NCBI GenBank assembly: GCA_050701635.1 | Contig: JBOGDF010000161.1 | Location: 1 to 12,317, forward strand | Direction: 5' to 3' | DNA: 12,317 bases | From: WHSM01 sp050701635 | GTDB lineage: Bacteria; Actinomycetota; Actinomycetes; Mycobacteriales; Micromonosporaceae | Part shown: positions 7,145 to 12,317 of the stretch, in pieces | Layout: the number at the start of each line of letters is the position of its first letter | How positions within the stretch are numbered: the stretch's first letter is position 1 | Notes under the pieces: model-generated | What the model was told of the DNA's origin: nothing | The model's input: the letters and a program-made list of their open reading frames with translations, nothing else | Databases searched by the model: none | Position numbers and translations under genes: made by a program

Positions 7145-7198
7145 CATGTCCAGGCAACGGTACTCAGGCAGCGACCCACGCAGCGAGAAGGCGAGACA

Positions 7199-10066
7199 AT
7201 GAGCCAGACGATCGACCCGAGCGGCAAACCCGACGCCGACGTGCCGCCGCACCGGTACACCGCCGCGACGGCCGCCGAGATCGAGGCCCGTTGGCAGGAC
7301 TGGTGGGCTGAGCACGGCGCCTTCCACGCGCCGAACCCGGTCGGTCCGCTCTCCGAGCCCGCCGACAGCCCACGGGCCGCGCTGGCGCGGCGCCCCAAGC
7401 TGTACGCGATGGACATGTTCCCGTACCCGTCCGGGGCGGGGCTGCACGTCGGGCACCCGCTGGGCTACATCGCCACCGACGTGTACACCCGGTTCAAGCG
7501 GATGACCGGCTTCAACGTGCTGCACCCGATGGGCTTCGACGCGTTCGGGCTGCCCGCCGAGCAGTACGCGGTGCAGACCGGCCAGCACCCGCGCAAGACC
7601 ACCGAAGAGAACATCATCGCGTTCAAGTCCCAGCTGCGGCGGCTGGGGATGGCGTACGACGAGCGGCGCAGCTTCGCCACCATCGACCCGGGCTACTACC
7701 GCTGGACCCAGTGGATCTTCCTGCAGATCTTCCATTCCTGGTACGACGAGAAGCAGGGCAAGGCCCGCCCGATCGCCGAGCTGGAGGCGGAGTACGCGCA
7801 GGACAAGCGGCGTACTCTCGACGGCCGGGGTTGGCGTGAACTGACCCGGGCCGAGCAGCGGACAGTCATCGACGGGCACCGGTTGGCGTACGCCGCCGAG
7901 GTGCCGGTCAACTGGTGCCCCGGCCTGGGCACGGTGCTGTCCAACGAGGAGGTCACCGCCGACGGGCGATCCGAGCGCGGCAACTTCCCGGTGTTCAAGA
8001 AGAACCTGCGGCAGTGGATGATGCGGATCACCGCGTACGCCGACCGGCTGGCCGACGACCTGGACGGGCTGGACTGGCCGGAGTCGATCAAGCTGGCGCA
8101 GCGGCACTGGATCGGCCGCTCGGAAGGCGCCTACATCGACTTCCCAGCCGCTGACTCCGCCATCCGAGTCTTCACCACCCGGCCGGACACCGTGTTCGGG
8201 GCGACGTACATGGTGCTGGCGCCGGAGCACCCGCTGGTCGACCAGCTGATCAGCGACGCCTGGCCCTCCGGCACCGCGGACGCGTGGACCGCGGGCGCCG
8301 CCACACCGCGCGAGGCGGTCGCGGCGTACCGGGAAGAGGCCGACCGCAAGTCCGAAGTGGAGCGTCAGACCGAGGGCCGGGACAAGACCGGCGTATTCAT
8401 CGGGGTGTACGCCACCAACCCGCTGACCGACGCCAAGATCCCAGTGTTCGTCGCCGACTATGTACTGATGGGGTACGGCACCGGCGCCATCATGGCGGTG
8501 CCCGGCCAGGACGAGCGGGACTGGGAGTTCGCGGAGCGGTTCGGGCTGCCGATCATCCGTACCGTGCAGCCGCCGGAGGGGTTCACCGGCGAGGCGTACA
8601 CCGGGGAAGGGCCGGCGATCAACTCCGCCAGCGACAAGCTGAGCCTGGACGGGATGCGGGTCGCCGAGGCCAAGCGCGCCATCATCGACTGGCTGGAGAG
8701 CAGCGGCGCCGGCGAGGGCACGATCCAGTACAAGCTGCGGGACTGGCTGTTCAGCCGGCAGCGCTACTGGGGCGAGCCGTTCCCGATCCTGCACGACGAG
8801 CACGGCCCGGTCGCCGTACCGGAGAGCATGCTGCCGGTCGAGCTGCCCGAGGTGGACGACTACTCGCCGAAGACGTACGACCCGGACGACTCCGACACCG
8901 AGCCGGCGCCGCCGCTGGCGAAGGCCGAGGAGTGGGTCGAGGTGAAGCTGGACCTGGGGGAGGGCCAGAAGTCGTATCGCAGAGAGACCAACACCATGCC
9001 CAACTGGGCCGGCTCCTGCTGGTACGAGCTGCGCTACATCGACCCGACCAACGATCAGGTGCTGGTGGACCCGGAGAACGAGCGCTACTGGATGGGCCCG
9101 CGGGGCGAGGGCGACCCGGGCGGCGTCGACCTGTACGTCGGCGGCCAGGAGCACGCCGTACTGCACCTGCTGTACGCCCGGTTCTGGCACAAGGTGCTGT
9201 ACGACCTGGGCCACGTCAGCTCCTCCGAGCCGTTCCGCAAGCTGATCAACCAGGGCATGATCCAGGCGTACGTGTTCCGCGACGACCGGGGCTTCCCGGT
9301 GCCCGCCGCCGAGGTGGCCGAGGACTCCGGCGGCTACGTCTGGCAGGGCCAGCAGGTCAACCGCGAGCTGGGCAAGATCGGCAAGTCCCTGAAGAACGTG
9401 GTCACCCCCGACGCGATCTGCGCCGACTACGGTGCCGACACCTTCCGGGTGTACGAGATGTCGATGGGCCCGCTGGAGGTCTCCCGGCCGTGGGAGTCGC
9501 GGGCGGTGGTCGGCTCGTACCGGTTCCTGCAGCGGGTGTGGCGCAACCTGGTCGACGAGGAGACCGGGGAGACCCGAGTGGTCGACACCCCGGCTGACGA
9601 GCAGACCCGGCGGCTGCTGCACCAGGTGATCGACGCGGTACGCGGTGACCTGGAGGGGCTGCGGTTCAACACCGCGATCGCCAAGCTGATCGAGCTGAAC
9701 AACCGGCTGACGTCGGTGTCGGGCGGCGGCTGCCCGCGCGAGGTGGCCGAGCCGCTGGTGCTGATGGTGGCGCCGTTCGCGCCGCACCTGGCCGAGGAGC
9801 TGTGGCGCCGGCTGGGGTACGAGGACTCGCTGGCGTACGCGGACTTCCCGGTCGCCGACCCCGAGCTGGTCAAGGGCGAGACCGTGGTCTACCCGGTGCA
9901 GGTCAACGGCAAGGTACGCGGCCGGATCGAGGTCGACGCCGATGCCGGCGCCGACGCGGTGGAAGCGGCGGCGCTGGCCGACGAGAAGGTGGCCGAGTTC
10001 CTGGCCGGCCGTACCCCCCGCAAAGTGATCGTGGTCCCCGGCCGCATGGTCAGCGTGGTGCTGTAG
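7199..10066 (+). CDS. leuS: Leucyl-tRNA synthetase
   Basis: This class I aminoacyl-tRNA synthetase charges tRNA-Leu in the cytoplasm. The product has 955 residues, longer than the 860 of E. coli, partly from an N-terminal extension and a charged insert near residues 180-225. The HIGH motif is HVGH (83-86) in YPSGAGLHVGH. The CP1 editing domain has the Thr-rich TTRPDT (326-331) and GQDERD, in which Asp441 corresponds to the Asp that recognises the substrate amino group. The KMSKS loop reads KIGKS (726-730), a variant I recall from actinobacterial enzymes. The C-terminal anticodon-binding region follows, ending with NGKVRGRIEVD and the tail. ATG at 7199 is preceded by GAGAAGG (7185-7191) at 7-nt spacing. 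Expression is probably controlled by the upstream leucine attenuator. An ArsC-like gene follows after 3 nt. Confidence 0.97.
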   Translation: MSQTIDPSGKPDADVPPHRYTAATAAEIEARWQDWWAEHGAFHAPNPVGPLSEPADSPRAALARRPKLYAMDMFPYPSGAGLHVGHPLGYIATDVYTRFKRMTGFNVLHPMGFDAFGLPAEQYAVQTGQHPRKTTEENIIAFKSQLRRLGMAYDERRSFATIDPGYYRWTQWIFLQIFHSWYDEKQGKARPIAELEAEYAQDKRRTLDGRGWRELTRAEQRTVIDGHRLAYAAEVPVNWCPGLGTVLSNEEVTADGRSERGNFPVFKKNLRQWMMRITAYADRLADDLDGLDWPESIKLAQRHWIGRSEGAYIDFPAADSAIRVFTTRPDTVFGATYMVLAPEHPLVDQLISDAWPSGTADAWTAGAATPREAVAAYREEADRKSEVERQTEGRDKTGVFIGVYATNPLTDAKIPVFVADYVLMGYGTGAIMAVPGQDERDWEFAERFGLPIIRTVQPPEGFTGEAYTGEGPAINSASDKLSLDGMRVAEAKRAIIDWLESSGAGEGTIQYKLRDWLFSRQRYWGEPFPILHDEHGPVAVPESMLPVELPEVDDYSPKTYDPDDSDTEPAPPLAKAEEWVEVKLDLGEGQKSYRRETNTMPNWAGSCWYELRYIDPTNDQVLVDPENERYWMGPRGEGDPGGVDLYVGGQEHAVLHLLYARFWHKVLYDLGHVSSSEPFRKLINQGMIQAYVFRDDRGFPVPAAEVAEDSGGYVWQGQQVNRELGKIGKSLKNVVTPDAICADYGADTFRVYEMSMGPLEVSRPWESRAVVGSYRFLQRVWRNLVDEETGETRVVDTPADEQTRRLLHQVIDAVRGDLEGLRFNTAIAKLIELNNRLTSVSGGGCPREVAEPLVLMVAPFAPHLAEELWRRLGYEDSLAYADFPVADPELVKGETVVYPVQVNGKVRGRIEVDADAGADAVEAAALADEKVAEFLAGRTPRKVIVVPGRMVSVVL

Positions 10067-10069
10067 CCG

Positions 10070-10450
10070 ATGGAGGTCTGGTTCAACCCGTCGTGCTCGA
10101 AGTGCCGTACGGCGGTGCAGCGGTTCGAGGTCGCCGGCGTGGACTTCGGGATCCGGCGCTACCTCGACGAGCCGCCGACGGTGACGGAGCTGGACGGCGT
10201 ACTGCGGCGGCTCGGCAAGCAGCCGTGGGAGATCGCGCGGCTGGGGGAGCCGGTCGCCGGTGAGCTCGGGATGGCGGACTGGCCGCGCGCCGACGCGTCC
10301 CGGCAGCGCTGGATCGAGGCGATGGCGGCGCATCCGAGCCTGATCCAGCGCCCGATCCTGCTGCTCGACGACGGCGGTGCGCTGGTGGGGCGTACCTCCG
10401 AGGCGTTGGACGAGGCGGTCGGCCGGGAGGGCTCGCAGCCCGAAGCCTGA
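10070..10450 (+). CDS. ArsC/Spx family (thioredoxin-fold, arsenate reductase-like) protein
   Basis: This 126-residue protein begins MEVWFNPSCSKCRTA, with a CxxC pair (Cys9, Cys12) at the position of the catalytic Cys in ArsC. QRPILL places Arg94 where E. coli ArsC has its catalytic Arg94, and GRT (Arg108) matches another conserved Arg near the C-terminus. Arg57 may match the third. The fold is therefore the ArsC/Spx thioredoxin-like fold, and a thiol-based reductase activity is possible. The physiological substrate is uncertain: no arsR, arsB or other arsenic gene is present, and many relatives have no proven arsenate role. The ATG lies 3 nt after the leuS stop without a good Shine-Dalgarno sequence, which suggests translational coupling. 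A strong terminator follows 22 nt after the stop. Confidence 0.88.
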   Translation: MEVWFNPSCSKCRTAVQRFEVAGVDFGIRRYLDEPPTVTELDGVLRRLGKQPWEIARLGEPVAGELGMADWPRADASRQRWIEAMAAHPSLIQRPILLLDDGGALVGRTSEALDEAVGREGSQPEA

Positions 10451-10456
10451 ACGGGG

Positions 10457-10472
10457 CTCCACTTCGCTCCAC
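10457..10472 (-). promoter_or_regulatory. Pair of inverted MraZ-like boxes (distal)
   Basis: CTCCAC occurs at 10457-10462 and 10467-10472, so the minus strand reads GTGGAGCGAAGTGGAG. This matches 14 of 16 bases of GTGGAGGAAAGTGGAG in the mraZ promoter, with the same 10-bp pitch. It lies just after the arsC stop and abuts the terminator stem. Binding by MraZ is inferred from this similarity. Confidence 0.5.
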
Positions 10473-10507
10473 ACCGGGCGGTGCCACTGCGCACCGCCCG
10501 GTTCTTT
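10473..10507 (+). terminator. Strong intrinsic terminator after leuS-arsC
   Basis: ACCGGGCGGTGC (10473-10484) pairs perfectly with GCACCGCCCGGT (10491-10502), giving a 12-bp stem around the six-base loop CACTGC. TTCTTT follows, with a further TTTT at 10514-10517. It would separate leuS-arsC transcription from mraZ. Confidence 0.88.
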
Positions 10508-10524
10508 GTGCGCTTTTGCGGCGT

Positions 10525-10548
10525 GGGTACGCGGCAGCGCGTGTACCC
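10525..10548. repeat. 9-bp inverted repeat between the arsC terminator and mraZ
   Basis: GGGTACGCG (10525-10533) pairs with CGTGTACCC (10540-10548) with one G-T pair and a 6-nt loop. No T-run follows, so it is not a standard terminator. It may back up the preceding terminator or be a protein site; its role is unknown. A smaller GGGGT/ACCCC stem lies at 10569-10582. Confidence 0.5.
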
Positions 10549-10581
10549 AGGCTGTCGGAAAGGCGACCGGGGTCGAAACCC

Positions 10582-10597
10582 CTCCACCGCGCTCCAC
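10582..10597 (-). promoter_or_regulatory. Pair of inverted MraZ-like boxes (proximal)
   Basis: CTCCAC occurs at 10582-10587 and 10592-10597, reading GTGGAG-CGCG-GTGGAG on the minus strand. The 10-bp pitch equals that of the boxes in the mraZ promoter about 60 bp downstream. Use as an auxiliary MraZ site is inferred. Confidence 0.5.
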
Positions 10598-10652
10598 CCC
10601 CTCTGACCTGCGGATTCGCTCGATCGTGGCTGCCGCACGGGCTTGATTCGCG

Positions 10653-10680
10653 TTGACGGTGGAGGAAAGTGGAGTACAGT
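10653..10680 (+). promoter_or_regulatory. mraZ / dcw cluster promoter
   Basis: TTGACG (10653-10658) and TACAGT (10675-10680) are separated by 16 nt, a strong match to the housekeeping promoter consensus. Transcription would begin at about 10687-10689. The GTGGAG boxes fill the spacer and the third overlaps the end of the -10 hexamer, so a bound MraZ would block RNA polymerase. Confidence 0.75.
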
Positions 10681-10684
10681 GGGG
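10659..10684 (+). promoter_or_regulatory. MraZ operator: three GTGGRG boxes every 10 bp
   Basis: GTGGAG (10659-10664), GTGGAG (10669-10674) and GTGGGG (10679-10684) recur at exactly one helical turn. MraZ in E. coli binds TGGGN direct repeats, and mycoplasma MraZ binds AAAGTG-type repeats, to regulate its own operon. AAAGTGG is present here at 10666-10672. The placement over the promoter predicts autorepression. Confidence 0.8.
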
Positions 10685-10690
10685 CGCAAT

Positions 10691-10713
10691 GGCGGAGCAG
10701 GGGGTGCTCCGCC
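10691..10713 (+). repeat. 9-bp hairpin at the 5' end of the mraZ mRNA
   Basis: GGCGGAGCA (10691-10699) pairs perfectly with TGCTCCGCC (10705-10713) around a GGGGG loop. It begins 2-4 nt after the predicted transcription start. No T-run follows. A 5'-terminal stem of this kind could protect the dcw message from degradation; this role is inferred. Confidence 0.55.
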
Positions 10714-10750
10714 GGCCCAGGGGGCGGACAGGCCGTAAGGGGGTGGGCCG

Positions 10751-11179
10751 ATGTTTCTCGGCACCCACAACCCACGCCTGGACGACAAGGGCCGGCTGAT
10801 CCTCCCGGCGAAGTTTCGGGACGAGCTGGCGGGAGGCCTTGTGATCACCAAGGGGCAGGAGCGCTGCCTCTACGTGTTCCCGATGGCCGAGTTCCGCCAG
10901 ATCGCCGAGCAGCTGCAGGCCACGCCGGTGACGCACAAGGCGGCACGGGCGTACAGCCGGGTGTTCTTCGCCAGCGCGTTCGACCAGCTGCCGGACCGGC
11001 AGGGACGGATCACCATCCCGCCGCCGCTCCGGCAGTACGCCGATCTCGACCGCGAGCTGGTGGTGATCGGCGCCAGCAACCGAGTGGAGATCTGGGACAG
11101 CCAGGCGTGGGAGTCCTACCTCTCCGACAGCGAGGAGTCCTTCGCCGACATCGAGGAGGGGGTGCTGCCCGGGTTCTGA
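10751..11179 (+). CDS. mraZ: Transcriptional regulator MraZ
   Basis: MraZ is a DNA-binding protein of the AbrB/SpoVT fold encoded at the head of the dcw cluster. It forms rings, binds repeats upstream of its own gene, and controls division and wall genes. This 142-residue copy has both family half-domains: HNPRLDDKGRLILP with Asp12 to Arg15, and LPDRQGRITIP with Asp82 to Arg86, both preserving the DxxGR motif used for DNA contact. Length and N-terminus (MFLGTHNPRLDDKGR) are typical. ATG at 10751 has AAGGGGGT (10737-10744) upstream at suitable spacing. The promoter contains three boxes for MraZ itself, so autorepression is likely. A 229-nt structured spacer separates it from rsmH. Confidence 0.97.
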   Translation: MFLGTHNPRLDDKGRLILPAKFRDELAGGLVITKGQERCLYVFPMAEFRQIAEQLQATPVTHKAARAYSRVFFASAFDQLPDRQGRITIPPPLRQYADLDRELVVIGASNRVEIWDSQAWESYLSDSEESFADIEEGVLPGF

Positions 11180-11220
11180 TCCTGCGGGACAGGCGGCCAG
11201 TCGTGCCGTGAGATCTCCAG

Positions 11221-11272
11221 CCGCTCGGCGTCACCTGACGTCACTTCCCCGGCGCCAGGCGCGAGCGAGCGG
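11221..11272 (+). ncRNA. Candidate mraW RNA motif (cis-regulatory hairpin before rsmH)
   Basis: An outer 7-bp stem CCGCTCG (11221-11227) with CGAGCGG (11266-11272) encloses an inner hairpin: CCTG-A-CGTC (11234-11242) pairs with GGCG-C-CAGG (11251-11259), with one A/C mismatch and one G-T pair. The terminal loop is ACTTCCCC (11243-11250). From memory, the actinobacterial mraW RNA motif is a hairpin upstream of mraW (rsmH) with a conserved CUUCCCC-type loop. The loop and position fit. I could not check this against the family model. Confidence 0.6.
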
Positions 11273-11323
11273 ATGGGGATCTGGTGGCACGACGTTTCGT
11301 ACACCGGTCCGCGACAACCGTAG
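11273..11323 (+). CDS. Putative 16-codon upstream ORF before rsmH
   Basis: ATG at 11273 begins directly after the candidate mraW RNA stem and encodes MGIWWHDVSYTGPRQP, ending in TAG. That stop overlaps a perfect AGGAGG (11322-11327), after which no start codon lies within normal spacing. The ORF has no clear Shine-Dalgarno sequence of its own. Coding status is uncertain. Confidence 0.3.
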   Translation: MGIWWHDVSYTGPRQP

Positions 11324-11343
11324 GAGGAACGCACGACACAAGT

Positions 11344-11365
11344 GCTCTCGACCGCGACCGAGAGC
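11344..11365 (+). repeat. 7-bp hairpin in the mraZ-rsmH spacer
   Basis: GCTCTCG (11344-11350) pairs with CGAGAGC (11359-11365) around an 8-nt loop, 30 nt before the rsmH Shine-Dalgarno sequence. No T-run follows. It is the second structured element in this spacer. Confidence 0.45.
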
Positions 11366-11408
11366 CGGCACACACCGCACCACCATCGACGCGACAAGGG
11401 GGGTCGAG

Positions 11409-12317
11409 ATGGACAGCGAACGCGCACGGCACGACATCCATGTGCCGGTGATGCTGCGGCGCGTCCTGGAGCTGCTCGGCCCCGCACTCGCCGATCGGGA
11501 CGCGGTCTGCGTGGACGCCACGCTGGGGCTGGCCGGTCACGCCGAGGCGCTGCTGGCGGCGTACCCCCGGCTGACCTTGATCGGGCTCGACCGCGATCCC
11601 GCGGCGCTGGCCCGCGCGCGTGCCCGGCTGGAGCCGTACGCCGGGCGGGTGCACTTCGTACACACCGTCTACAGCGAGCTGACCGACGTGCTCGCCGAGC
11701 TGGGGCACGAGCGGATCGACGGGATCCTGTTCGACCTCGGGGTGTCCTCGCTGCAGCTGGACGAGGCGGCGCGCGGCTTCTCGTACGCCCAGGACGCGCC
11801 GCTGGACATGCGGATGGACCCCACCACCGGGCGTACCGCCGAAGAGGTGGTCAACAGCTACCCGGTCGCCGCGCTGCGCAAAATCTTCTCCGAGTACGGC
11901 GAGGAGCGGTTCGCCGGCCGGGTCGCCGCCGCGATCGACCGGGAGCGCAAGCGGGCGCCGATCGTGTCCAGCGCCGCGCTCGCCGAGCTGGTACGCGACG
12001 CGATCCCGGCCGCCGCCCGGCGCAAGGGCGGCCACCCCGCCAAGCGGGTGTTCCAGGCGCTGCGGATCGAGGTCAACGGCGAGCTGGACGCGGTGCGCGA
12101 CGCGATCCCGGCGGCGCTCGACGCGCTGCGGGTGGGCGGCCGGATCGCGGTGCTGGCGTACCACTCGCTGGAAGACCGGATCGTCAAGCGGGAGCTGGTC
12201 GCGGGCGCTACCTCGACGGCGCCGATCGGGCTGCCGGTGGAGCCGGAGGGCACCGCGCCGGAGCTACGGCTGCTCACCCGGGGCGCCGAGGTGCCGGACG
12301 AGGCGGAGGTGGCGGCC
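11409..12317 (+). CDS. rsmH: 16S rRNA (cytosine-1402 N4)-methyltransferase RsmH (MraW), 3' end beyond window
   Basis: RsmH uses S-adenosylmethionine to methylate N4 of C1402 in 16S rRNA, in the ribosomal P site. The visible 303 codons run open to the right edge. The N-terminus has DIHVPVML (residues 9-16), which aligns with the usual HxPV start. The SAM-binding loop is VDATLGLAGH (35-44), where many relatives have GGGGH. Other family blocks are LFDLGVSSLQLD, DAPLDMRMD, AKRVFQALRIEVN and LAYHSLEDRIVKR with His252. The last residues, RLLTRGAEVPDEAEVAA, are close to the usual C-terminus, so only a few dozen residues are probably missing. ATG at 11409 has AAGGGGGG (11396-11403) 5 nt upstream and is the first in-frame start after the structured spacer. 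It should be co-transcribed with mraZ. Confidence 0.96.
   Translation, partial: MDSERARHDIHVPVMLRRVLELLGPALADRDAVCVDATLGLAGHAEALLAAYPRLTLIGLDRDPAALARARARLEPYAGRVHFVHTVYSELTDVLAELGHERIDGILFDLGVSSLQLDEAARGFSYAQDAPLDMRMDPTTGRTAEEVVNSYPVAALRKIFSEYGEERFAGRVAAAIDRERKRAPIVSSAALAELVRDAIPAAARRKGGHPAKRVFQALRIEVNGELDAVRDAIPAALDALRVGGRIAVLAYHSLEDRIVKRELVAGATSTAPIGLPVEPEGTAPELRLLTRGAEVPDEAEVAA

Noticed and set aside
7045..7198. T-box riboswitch upstream of leuS
   Set aside because: No T-box consensus sequence or specifier stem is visible. A leader peptide with Leu codons plus a terminator explains the region better.
9374..9388. KIGKS in place of KMSKS in LeuRS as a possible defect
   Set aside because: Both Lys and the Ser are kept, and as far as I recall this variant is normal in actinobacterial leucyl-tRNA synthetases.
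8284..9597. A 437-codon plus-strand frame inside leuS
   Set aside because: It is an out-of-frame Arg/Gly-rich shadow of leuS with no start signal.
10561..10600. tRNA-like T-arm (GGGGTCGAAACCCC)
   Set aside because: The loop has six or fewer bases instead of seven, and no acceptor, D or anticodon arms can be found around it.
6983..10936. A 1317-codon open frame on the minus strand spanning leuS and arsC
   Set aside because: It is antisense to leuS, whose motifs are unmistakable. Its translation is low-complexity (His, Arg, Gly, Val, Gln-rich) with no domain, as expected for the mirror frame of GC-rich coding DNA.

Overview
The window is very GC-rich DNA with G/C at most third codon positions, frequent GTG starts, and many CGTAC/GTACG codon pairs. 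The gene content (dinB, a DUF3040 protein, a transglutaminase/DUF58/MoxR operon, leuS, mraZ, rsmH) points to a high-GC actinomycete, most likely Micromonosporaceae. The family is inferred from protein similarity recalled by eye and the genus is not determined. I see no mobile elements, CRISPR arrays, rRNA or tRNA.

Layout from left to right. (1) dinB (DNA polymerase IV) on +, probably a leaderless transcript, then a small two-helix DUF3040 membrane protein on + with its own promoter. (2) A convergent three-gene operon on -, read right to left as moxR, DUF58 and a membrane transglutaminase. The genes abut or overlap, and a 22-codon upstream ORF overlaps the moxR start. A 13-bp sequence present three times lies where this operon meets the DUF3040 gene. 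(3) A divergent intergenic region of about 360 bp that ends in a leuS attenuator: a leaderless 11-codon leader peptide with three consecutive Leu codons, a 9-bp hairpin and an intrinsic terminator. (4) leuS and a closely linked ArsC/Spx-like gene, closed by a strong terminator. (5) The start of the division and cell wall (dcw) cluster: mraZ, with GTGGRG boxes every 10 bp inside its promoter, a structured mraZ-rsmH spacer with a hairpin resembling the mraW RNA motif, and rsmH, which runs off the right edge.

The coding genes are ordinary housekeeping genes and look intact. The unusual content is regulatory. The leuS leader has the segments expected for ribosome-mediated attenuation. Four further MraZ-like boxes, in two inverted pairs with the same 10-bp pitch, lie upstream of the mraZ promoter and reach back to the arsC stop codon. 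Short ORFs begin at or near predicted transcription starts ahead of leuS and moxR, and another lies ahead of rsmH. All promoter, operator and RNA-structure calls were made by eye and have not been tested by folding or alignment.
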